18,645 nucleotides of DNA from an uncultured Litorilinea sp. (lineage in GTDB: Bacteria; Chloroflexota; Anaerolineae; Caldilineales; Caldilineaceae). The position numbers were made by a program, and so were the translations under genes. The stretch is from the NCBI GenBank assembly GCA_946885925.1, contig CAMPHP010000002.1, positions 1-18,645 of the forward strand. The letters run 5' to 3'. The notes under the pieces were generated by a model that was given only the letters and a program-made list of their open reading frames with translations, searched no databases and was not told where the DNA came from. This document shows, piece after piece, positions 1 through 6,620 of this stretch. Each line of letters opens with the position of its first letter. Position 1 is the stretch's first letter.

Positions 1-2
1 GC

Positions 3-944
3 CTAGGGGCAGATATGCTGCAAAAGGTCAAAGATAACTTTGGCTTTCCATTTGCCACAGAAGATTATCACGAGCTGCTTGAGCAAGATCTCGATGGCGT
101 AGTCGTCACATCGCCACACCATCTCCACTACGAACACACGCGCGCAGCCTTGCTCAGTGGGCGTCATGTCATGTGTGAAAAGCCGATGACGCTTAAGGCC
201 AGTCAGGCCTGGGAACTGGTGAATTTGGCGAAGGAGCGCAATCTACACCTGATTGTGCCCTATGGCTGGCACTACAAAGACTTTGTCCTTCAGGCAAAAC
301 AATACATGGATCAAGGTGTGGTCGGCCAGATTGAATATGTGCTCTGTCACATGGCCTCGCCCACCAAAACCCTCTTTGGCGGCAGTGGTGAGGCTCCTGA
401 ACAGCGGGTTCCTTCCTTTACCCAGCCAGACCCAGCAACCTGGCAAGTGAAGGAGAATGGTGGCGGCTATGCTCATGGGCAGATGACCCACGCTTCCGGA
501 TTAATGTTCTGGCTGACTGGCCTGCGCGCCCAGGAAGTGAGTGCACGTATGACCGCGCCCAACTCGTCGGTGGATATGTATAACGCGGCCACGGTTGCCT
601 ATGATAATGGTGCCACAGGTGCTATCTCCGGTGCTGCCACCTTACCCCCAGGCAGTAGATTTCAGGTTGATATTCGCATCTTTGGCAGCGAGGGCGTGCT
701 AACGCTTGACCTAGACCGGGCGCGCCTAGAGATCTTGCGGCACGATGGCAACCATGTCCGCAAGGAACTTCCGGTCAACGCGGGTGAGTATAACTGCGAT
801 GGGCCTCCTAACCGTTTTGTGGACCTGATTCAGGGGCACGGCACAAATGACTCGCCAGGGGAAGTCGCGGCACGCTCCGTCGAACTCCTTGATGCCATGT
901 TCCGCTCGGTTGCCGAAGGTGGCAAACCCGTGACTGTCCAGTAA
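3..944 (+). CDS. Gfo/Idh/MocA family oxidoreductase (5' end cut by window edge)
   Basis: NAD(P)-dependent sugar or inositol dehydrogenase-type protein. The frame is open to the left edge, so the Rossmann GxGxxG segment (roughly the first 45-50 residues) lies outside; the ATG at 15 is internal, not the start. Visible parts: the end of the nucleotide-binding domain with the family's conserved CEKP motif (MCEKPMTL, encoded near 172-195), then the C-terminal alpha/beta domain with a GGG...H stretch (GGGYAHGQMTH, near 462-495) where the family's catalytic histidine usually sits. About 310 residues are present; family members are usually 330-400. The substrate cannot be told from sequence. It is the only + strand gene and converges on the histidine kinase, so it belongs to a unit starting left of the window. 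Confidence 0.9.
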   Translation, partial: LGADMLQKVKDNFGFPFATEDYHELLEQDLDGVVVTSPHHLHYEHTRAALLSGRHVMCEKPMTLKASQAWELVNLAKERNLHLIVPYGWHYKDFVLQAKQYMDQGVVGQIEYVLCHMASPTKTLFGGSGEAPEQRVPSFTQPDPATWQVKENGGGYAHGQMTHASGLMFWLTGLRAQEVSARMTAPNSSVDMYNAATVAYDNGATGAISGAATLPPGSRFQVDIRIFGSEGVLTLDLDRARLEILRHDGNHVRKELPVNAGEYNCDGPPNRFVDLIQGHGTNDSPGEVAARSVELLDAMFRSVAEGGKPVTVQ

Positions 945-967
945 AACAGCTTCCTGTTTACGAACAA

Positions 968-992
968 GGGCACGCGACTCTGTCGGGTGCCC
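968..992. terminator. Hairpin between convergent genes, possible bidirectional terminator
   Basis: GGGCAC (968-973) pairs with GTGCCC (987-992), and inside it CGAC (975-978) pairs with GTCG (982-985) around a 3-nt loop, with a single G-G mismatch at 974/986. It lies in the 65-bp gap between the stop of the Gfo/Idh/MocA gene and the stop of the histidine kinase. Neither side has a strong T run: on the - strand the stem is followed by TTGTTCG, on the + strand by CAGGGCGCGTTT. Position and symmetry favour a terminator; the tail does not. Confidence 0.45.
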
Positions 993-1009
993 CAGGGCGC
1001 GTTTCTCGC

Positions 1010-4000
1010 CTATTGAAGAATATGCTCCGGTATCCACCGTTCGAGCGTCTGGCGTAGTTGTTCAAACTGGACAGGTTTAGGAATATAATCATCCATGCCA
1101 GCACTCAGACAGAGGTCACGGTCGCCTTCCATCGCGTTGGCTGTCATGGCAATGATCGGGATGTGCTGTCCGCTACCTGCCTCTTGTTGGCGGATGATGC
1201 GTGTCGCTTCAAACCCATCCATCATAGGCATTTGGCAATCCATGAGAAGCAGCGTGTACTCGCCCCTGCTCACCTTGTCAATCGCGTCTTGTCCATCATT
1301 GGATACATCGGCCCAATAGCCTAATTTTTTCAACTGGTGCAGGGCAACCTTTTGATTGACGATATTGTCCTCTACCAAAAGAATACGCACTTGGTGAAGT
1401 GGAGACAGATCCGGATTTGCTTGTGAGCTATTGTGTTGTAGCGAACTGTCGATCACAACCGCCTCTGAAACCTGGGCCATAATATCGCGCTCGTTCGGCA
1501 CTTCTCTAGCCAAAGCCCCTAACAATTGCGCATGGTGTAATGGCTTGTTGAGAAACAGGTGCGTTGGCAAACCCGCATTCTGTTGAGCGTTATTGGGTCT
1601 GAGCATGGAGCCAATCGCCACCACATGGGTGAGAGACAGCTCCGCATCGCTCTCAATTTCCTGCAAGAGATTGGTGAGCTCCGCATCTGGTAGCGCCGCG
1701 TCGCAAAAGAGCAGATAGTAAGGATGACCTTCACCAACGCCACGGTGTAACTGCGCTCGTGCTGCATCACAACTGGCTGCATAGTCTGTGCGAATTCCCC
1801 ATACTTCCAAATACCGCTGGATAATCTCGTATTGCGTGATACTGCTGTCTGCGACGAGCACGCGTACACCACGCAATGGCTGTGGCTCGACAATAGCCAT
1901 CGGTGTTTGCTCTAGGCTGCGTTCGAACTCAACCGTAAACCAGAAGGTGGAACCTTTGCCCACTTCACTTTCGACGCCCATCGTGCCGCCCATTATTCCA
2001 ATTAACCGTTTGCTGATAGCAAGTCCTAGGCCCGTGCCGCCGTGCTTGCGCGAGGTTGAGCCATCGAGCTGGACAAATGGCTTGAACAGGAGCGCACACT
2101 CTTCTGGTGCAATGCCAATGCCAGTATCGCTGACCGTAAAACGGACCCGCACTTTGTGGTTGGTGATTTCATCACTAGCACTCTCGTCCTGCTCCTGGAC
2201 AGCACGCTCCTGGACAGCACGAACGACAACTTCACCTTCATCAATAAACTTCACAGCATTACCGATGAGATTGAGAAGAACCTGGCGCAGGCGTAAGGGA
2301 TCGCCATTCACCAGAGATGGCAGTTCCGGCTCCACAAAGGTCATCAGCGATATCCCTTTTTCGCGGGCGCGCACCGCCATGAGATCGGCTACGTTCTCGA
2401 TAGTTGAGAGGATAGAAAAATCGCTATAGGTTAGTTCTACCTTGTCGGCCTCAATCTTAGAGAAGTCTAGAATGTCGTTAATAACAGAGACGAGGGCGGT
2501 AGCGCTGGTGCGGATTGTATTAATCCACTCTACTTGTTCCCGGTTTAAGGAACTCATGCTCAACAGTTCAGCCATACCCAGAATGCCGTTCATGGGTGTG
2601 CGAATCTCATGGCTCATATTGGCAACAAATTGAGATTTCAACTGCGAAGCGTGCAGCGCCTCATCGCGGGCTAGTTGCAGTTCTGCTTCGGCAAGCTTGC
2701 GGTCTGTAATATCAACCCACGTTCCAATGATTTCGGGCGCTTTGCCGCTATCGCTGTAAACCACTCTAGCTTCATCGCGTAACCAGCGGTATTCACCATC
2801 CTTGCACAGAAAGCGAAAGTCGCACACATGGTGGCCTGTCTCCAACAAGTGCCTCTTTGCAGAGAGGACACGCTCGCGATCTTCCGGATGCACGCGTTCC
2901 TGCCAGAGCAGTGGTGATTGTAGAAACTCATCTACCTGATAGCCAGTCAACATAGCAATGTTGGCGCTAATATAGGTGGCGGCTATCTCACTGGCTAGCG
3001 GGTTCAGACTGTAGATTATGGACGTGCTGCTGGTCAGCAGATGCTGTAAGCGCGCTTGTACCGCACTGAGCGCCTCTGTTCTCTCTATCACCTTGCTTTC
3101 CAAAGCTTCATTTGCTTCGACCAATGCCTGCTCGGCCCGTTGGCGTTGGACGATCTCTGCTGCTAGTGCCTGGGAGTGTGCCAGAAGCTGTTCATCCCGC
3201 TCTTGTAAGCAGCGTGCCATCTCGTTAAAGGCCGCAGCCACTTCGCCAATCTCATTGCGCCGAATGACAGGGATGCGATGATTGAGATCGCCGTGCCCAA
3301 TCAGCATGGTACCTATGCGTAGGGTATAGATCGGTGCAAAGATATAGGTCCGTAGGACGTAGCTATAGGCAACCATGACCACAAGCGCAAAGAGAAGCAT
3401 TCCACCGCCAAGTACAATAAGCGCAGAAGTGCTGCCAGCAAAGACCTCGCTCCGCATTACCTCACTGACGATAATCCAATCTGTGTCCGCCAACGGCGTG
3501 GATGCGCCCAGCACCCGATCCCCAGCAAGATTTATATAAGGCCCATACCAGCTATGAGAGGGAGCCTGTATGATGGCTAAATATTCTGGACGCCCGTCAA
3601 TCGTCTTATAAGTTGACACCATATCTCCAAGCGTGTGCGCCAAAAGACGCCCGTCTTGGTCAATCACATATGCCTTGCTGATATTGGAGAACTTCATATC
3701 TCCTACAATCTGCCAGAGGAGCTCCATCTTGAGGCGTGCTGCCAGCACTTCATCATGTGAGCCAGGAATCGCCATGATCACATAAGGACTATTCTGTGCA
3801 GAGACCTGGAGGCTGCCAATGTAGTCGTTGCCATCACGCGCAGTCTGAAACCAATTGGATTGGCTAACGGTCAATGCATTGCCGAGCAGGTTGGCATCCG
3901 AATGTGCCGCAGCCAGAACCCTTCCCTCTCTATCTACGATTACGATCTCTAGAAGGCTTGGATACTCTCTGAGCGTTTCTTGTAGATATTCAGGATGTCT

Positions 4001-4243
4001 GGCGTGACTCTCCATGTCAATTAGCCCAAGAAGCGACAGCGCCGAGTGCGACTTTTCCATAAACATAGCAACCGCCTGTGCTGCTTGGCGCGCATCCGCC
4101 ATCTGGCGCGTCCGCCAAGCAGTCTCTTCACTGCGCGCAACATAGACAGAAACTCCCGTGCCAATCACGACGAGAGAGACCAGCAGGATAGCGCCCATTG
4201 CCATGAGCAACTTGTTGTGCAACGTTAGGGAACGGTAAATCAT
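1010..4243 (-). CDS. Hybrid sensor histidine kinase (Cache-HAMP-PAS-HisKA-HATPase-REC-REC)
   Basis: Membrane kinase of 1077 residues from the ATG at 4243; a TTG at 4255 would add four residues, and neither has a clear ribosome site. Order: TM helix about 11-36; extracytoplasmic double-Cache-like sensor about 37-270; TM helix about 273-296; HAMP about 297-349; coiled coil; PAS about 398-516; HisKA with phospho-acceptor H545 in NMSHEIRTPMNG; ATPase with N box (N662), G1 (D706 in SDTGIG) and G2 (GGTGLGL, 735-741); receiver 1 about 792-911 with D848 and K900 but only one of the usual acidic pair (ADSS); receiver 2 about 952-1071, canonical, with E958/D959, D1002, T1034 and K1056. There is no HPt domain, so an external HPt or response regulator is expected. 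It lies 81 bp downstream of the PotD-like lipoprotein on the same strand, which suggests joint transcription. The ligand is unknown. Confidence 0.93.
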   Translation of the reverse strand: MIYRSLTLHNKLLMAMGAILLVSLVVIGTGVSVYVARSEETAWRTRQMADARQAAQAVAMFMEKSHSALSLLGLIDMESHARHPEYLQETLREYPSLLEIVIVDREGRVLAAAHSDANLLGNALTVSQSNWFQTARDGNDYIGSLQVSAQNSPYVIMAIPGSHDEVLAARLKMELLWQIVGDMKFSNISKAYVIDQDGRLLAHTLGDMVSTYKTIDGRPEYLAIIQAPSHSWYGPYINLAGDRVLGASTPLADTDWIIVSEVMRSEVFAGSTSALIVLGGGMLLFALVVMVAYSYVLRTYIFAPIYTLRIGTMLIGHGDLNHRIPVIRRNEIGEVAAAFNEMARCLQERDEQLLAHSQALAAEIVQRQRAEQALVEANEALESKVIERTEALSAVQARLQHLLTSSTSIIYSLNPLASEIAATYISANIAMLTGYQVDEFLQSPLLWQERVHPEDRERVLSAKRHLLETGHHVCDFRFLCKDGEYRWLRDEARVVYSDSGKAPEIIGTWVDITDRKLAEAELQLARDEALHASQLKSQFVANMSHEIRTPMNGILGMAELLSMSSLNREQVEWINTIRTSATALVSVINDILDFSKIEADKVELTYSDFSILSTIENVADLMAVRAREKGISLMTFVEPELPSLVNGDPLRLRQVLLNLIGNAVKFIDEGEVVVRAVQERAVQEQDESASDEITNHKVRVRFTVSDTGIGIAPEECALLFKPFVQLDGSTSRKHGGTGLGLAISKRLIGIMGGTMGVESEVGKGSTFWFTVEFERSLEQTPMAIVEPQPLRGVRVLVADSSITQYEIIQRYLEVWGIRTDYAASCDAARAQLHRGVGEGHPYYLLFCDAALPDAELTNLLQEIESDAELSLTHVVAIGSMLRPNNAQQNAGLPTHLFLNKPLHHAQLLGALAREVPNERDIMAQVSEAVVIDSSLQHNSSQANPDLSPLHQVRILLVEDNIVNQKVALHQLKKLGYWADVSNDGQDAIDKVSRGEYTLLLMDCQMPMMDGFEATRIIRQQEAGSGQHIPIIAMTANAMEGDRDLCLSAGMDDYIPKPVQFEQLRQTLERWIPEHILQ

Positions 4244-4324
4244 TCGAAGAGTCAAACTTTCTGTTGCACAGCGCGCACGCGCTTTATTTGAAGAATGGTT
4301 GCTCTATTTGAGCCTAGATCGTAT

Positions 4325-5479
4325 TTATTGAGGAGTGGCAACAATATTCGCCCAAATCTCGTCATATTGTGCCTGTGCTTCCGGGCTGATCGGCTCGTAA
4401 AATTCAGCATTGACAAGATCCTCTGCCTTGGGAAAGATCAGCGGGTTGTTGAGAATGGCTGGGTCAATGTATGCATAGGCTCCCTGATTGGGCACTGCCA
4501 CATAGGCTTCCGTGGCAATTCGGGCACCGATCTCTGGACGCAATATAAAATTGAGAAAGAGTTCAGCCGTATACTTTTTCGCGCTATTCGCAGGGATGAC
4601 GAGATTATCCATCCAGATAACAGTGCCCTCTTCAGGAATGATGTAAGCGATGTTTTCCATTTCTTCTTCCCGCTGCATATCAAAGGTATAGCCACCACTG
4701 ATTTGGACCTCACCACTCAGCAGGTAAGGTACTCCACTGAATAGCAATGGATCCTGGAAGAATAGTTTATCCTTTATCTCCATCAACCGCTCGCCTGCCT
4801 GGGCAATTTCTTCCGGCTCTTCGGAGTTGAAGGAGTACCCCAGAATTTTGAGCGATATACCCACGGCATTGCGGCTATTGACCCCCACGAAGATCTTGCC
4901 AGGGTGCACCGGGTTCCAAAGATCAGCCCAGCGCGTGATTGGCTCTTTGACCAAGTCGGTTCGATAAAGAATACCCGTTGTTCCCCACTGAAATGGCACC
5001 GAATATCGGTTATGGGGATCAAAAGCCAGATCGCGGAAATCGGCTGCTACATGCTCGAAATTGGGGATGTTCCGGTAGTCGAGTTCGGCGAGTAGATTTT
5101 CTTGTGCTGCAATTGGCACTGTTAGGTTGTCTACCACAATGACATCATAGTCATCACCACGGCGCATCGCTTCGATTGAATCTGCTGCACTGTCATAGGT
5201 GACATAACGTACCGCAACATCATATTCAGCAGTGAATTTATCAAGAACTGACTGTGGCATGTAGCCTTCCCAGCCATAAATCGTCAATTCCTCCGCCAGT
5301 GCGGGGTGAGTTTCTGACGTTGAGGCTAAGGAAGTGCAAGCTACAAGCAGCATGATCTGCGAGAGACCCGCAATTAGCCTTACGCTCTGTCTGCGACCTA
5401 TACGAGCCATTGCGCTATATAGAATATTGCGTGCGTAGTACACACAGGAGATGACCTGCATTTTAACCTTCTTCTTCAT
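4325..5479 (-). CDS. PotD/PotF-like extracytoplasmic substrate-binding lipoprotein
   Basis: Solute-binding protein of the spermidine/putrescine class, 384 residues from the ATG at 5479. Other possible starts are a TTG at 5491 and an ATG at 5410; the last would place the lipobox cysteine (LLVAC) at residue 25, typical of lipoproteins, but it lacks a visible ribosome site. With the 5479 start the cysteine is C48. The mature part opens with LTIYGWEGYMP, the position of PotD's ligand-contacting NWTEY segment, and carries IWMDNLVIP (W289, D291), matching PotD W255/D257. The acidic residues that hold spermidine's amines in E. coli PotD (E36, D168, E171, numbering from memory) align with Gly, Asn and Asn here, so the ligand may not be a polyamine. 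No permease or ATPase gene is adjacent; the next gene is a hybrid histidine kinase. A role as a sensory binding protein, as in NspS-MbaA, is an inference. Confidence 0.9.
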   Translation of the reverse strand: MKKKVKMQVISCVYYARNILYSAMARIGRRQSVRLIAGLSQIMLLVACTSLASTSETHPALAEELTIYGWEGYMPQSVLDKFTAEYDVAVRYVTYDSAADSIEAMRRGDDYDVIVVDNLTVPIAAQENLLAELDYRNIPNFEHVAADFRDLAFDPHNRYSVPFQWGTTGILYRTDLVKEPITRWADLWNPVHPGKIFVGVNSRNAVGISLKILGYSFNSEEPEEIAQAGERLMEIKDKLFFQDPLLFSGVPYLLSGEVQISGGYTFDMQREEEMENIAYIIPEEGTVIWMDNLVIPANSAKKYTAELFLNFILRPEIGARIATEAYVAVPNQGAYAYIDPAILNNPLIFPKAEDLVNAEFYEPISPEAQAQYDEIWANIVATPQ

Positions 5480-5729
5480 AGATAGCTTCAATTTATACCA
5501 GATCCCAGGGTATGCAGTTCCTATGTACGCGGGGGCCTCAAGTCGTTTGATGTTGCAATTGATATTACAAGGAAGAGATGAATTATATATGCTTTCCTGC
5601 TATTCTAGTTTTAATGGCGAAACCTAAGCAGTCAACTGTCAAATTCCTGATAATTGGCTACGTCAATAGGCGTGGAATGATCAACCGAAGTAAGCGTAGT
5701 TCATGAGAGGAGCAACATCACTGTGCTAT

Positions 5730-5776
5730 TCTCGGGGCTATATGCTCTCGGGGCTATCTACTGTCTGGGCTATATG
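5730..5776. repeat. Three tandem copies of a 16-bp repeat
   Basis: Copies begin at 5730 (TCTCGGGGCTATATG), 5746 (TCTCGGGGCTATCTA) and 5762 (TGTCTGGGCTATATG), with exactly 16 bp from one to the next. The shared core is GGGCTAT. The array lies in non-coding DNA about 250 bp upstream of the binding-protein gene. The function is unknown: it could be a set of protein-binding sites or a slippage-prone minisatellite. Confidence 0.7.
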
Positions 5777-5799
5777 AGGTAAGTAAACATGCAGTCGAA

Positions 5800-5836
5800 A
5801 CCATACCGGGCCGCGTACACCGCGGCCCGGTATGGT
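5800..5836 (-). terminator. Perfect 16-bp-stem hairpin downstream of the respiratory operon
   Basis: 5800-5815 (ACCATACCGGGCCGCG) is the exact reverse complement of 5821-5836, with a 5-nt loop (TACAC). It begins 88 bp past the stop of the last gene of the 14742-5925 operon, in the right direction to end it. On the - strand the stem is followed by TTTCGACTG, so the U tract is short; the stem is GC-rich and very stable. Termination is the likeliest role; an mRNA 3'-end stabiliser or protein site is possible. Confidence 0.65.
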
Positions 5837-5924
5837 CAGAGTGATATGCACCTGGTTATGCCGTGTCCGGGGCTGCCAATCTCTCTAGAAGCGGGGTAGA
5901 ATGACGCGTGTCAAACGCTGTCCT

Positions 5925-6182
5925 CTACTCATCATCTTCACTGATTTCAATGCCGTGCTTCTCCGCGGCGCGTTTGATACGTCTCTTGATAATCTCAACT
6001 TCATCTGGCTCGTATTTCGCCGCATTGTCCTTGTGGTTGATGTAGCTCCAGGCTGCACGAATGTGATCTGGTGTGTCGATGGGGTATTTGTGGTTCGTCG
6101 GGTCGGCAAACTCTACATCGCCATACTCGCGCAGGCCTTCTTCAGGATTCACATCTTCACGGCGTTTAATATAGGTACTCAT
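5925..6182 (-). CDS. Small conserved acidic/basic protein of unknown function (DUF6582-like)
   Basis: An 85-residue soluble protein with no signal peptide or membrane segment. The core FADPTNHKYPIDTPDHIRAA, followed by a KRRIKRAAEKHGI helix, resembles a small family I associate from memory with DUF6582 and phage-type or actinobacterial proteins; the name is tentative and its function is unknown. The start is supported by an AAGGAG ribosome site at 6191-6196, 8 nt before the ATG. It is the last gene of the respiratory operon, 42 nt after the cupredoxin and before a strong hairpin, so it is probably co-transcribed. Its charge-rich composition is unlike its exported neighbours, so it likely stays in the cytoplasm. 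Confidence 0.75.
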   Translation of the reverse strand: MSTYIKRREDVNPEEGLREYGDVEFADPTNHKYPIDTPDHIRAAWSYINHKDNAAKYEPDEVEIIKRRIKRAAEKHGIEISEDDE

Positions 6183-6224
6183 GGTAGATTCTCCTTAAGA
6201 ACGATGTTTGCGGAACATGCCTGT

Positions 6225-6620
6225 TCAGGCAGTGACAACGATTACCCCCAACGTTTCCTCGATCTCATGGTAACGGCAGAAATAGACGTAGGTTCCAGGT
6301 GTGTCGAACGTATAGACCCAACGTTGGCCGGAATATAGATCGCCTGAATCAAAGGGGGTGACGCCTTCTGGGAGCGTAATGCGTTCGGGCATCTGTGCTT
6401 TGGCTGGGTCAGATGTGATGGTATGCACATGATCCGTTTGGTTATGCCACGCCACCATCGATCCGAGTGGGATCGAGAGACTCGATGGCTCGAAGCTGAT
6501 ACCGTGACGGATCGTAACCGTATAATCCGGCTCGCGGTTGGTGACCCCACATGCTGCCAGCATGCTACCCAGGATATACACGCCACTCATCCGGCAGAAG
6601 AACTGGCGTCGAGTCAGCAT
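6225..6620 (-). CDS. Tat-type lipoprotein cupredoxin
   Basis: Plastocyanin/azurin-like copper protein of 131 residues, probably an electron carrier on the outer face of the membrane. The N-terminus has a twin-arginine motif (TRRQFF), a hydrophobic stretch and a lipobox (MLAAC, C24). The cupredoxin fold follows: a His in DHVHTI, then GQRWVYTFDTPGTYVYFC with the copper Cys and a His three residues on (FCRYHEIEE). The Met usually three residues after that His is a Glu, so the axial ligand may be changed or missing. The start ATG (6620) shares one base with the stop of the GMC gene, and a GGAGGAGG site sits 10 nt upstream, so translation is coupled. The frame reads on upstream to 6773, but that part overlaps the GMC gene and is not expected to be used. 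It could accept electrons from the GMC enzyme or pass them to the oxidase. Confidence 0.88.
   Translation of the reverse strand: MLTRRQFFCRMSGVYILGSMLAACGVTNREPDYTVTIRHGISFEPSSLSIPLGSMVAWHNQTDHVHTITSDPAKAQMPERITLPEGVTPFDSGDLYSGQRWVYTFDTPGTYVYFCRYHEIEETLGVIVVTA

Larger units (their letters stand above)
5480..5924. other. Gene-free spacer upstream of the binding-protein gene
   Basis: I find no convincing coding frame in these roughly 445 bp. The stretch is AT-richer than its surroundings in its first part (5560-5660) and holds three tandem 16-bp repeats (5730-5776) and a perfect hairpin (5800-5836). The promoter of the binding-protein/kinase unit should lie here, but no sigma-70 pair convinced me. 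Confidence 0.7.

Noticed and set aside
4295..4744. 149-residue open frame on the + strand
   Set aside because: Antisense to the binding-protein gene, low-complexity composition, and no homology I recognise; a shadow of the real gene.
5614..5642. TTGACA-like box on the - strand as a -35 for the binding-protein unit
   Set aside because: TTGACA at 5637-5642 has no acceptable -10 at 16-18 nt (CGCCAT at 17); a second TTGACT gives only TAAAAC. Not enough to call a promoter.
5730..5776. CRISPR array
   Set aside because: Repeats of 16 bp follow each other with no unique spacers and there are no cas genes.
6218..6231. Small inverted repeat TGCCT-GTTC-AGGCA over the cupredoxin stop
   Set aside because: Only 5-6 bp of stem, no U tract, and the next gene follows at 42 nt with a good ribosome site, so a real terminator is unlikely.
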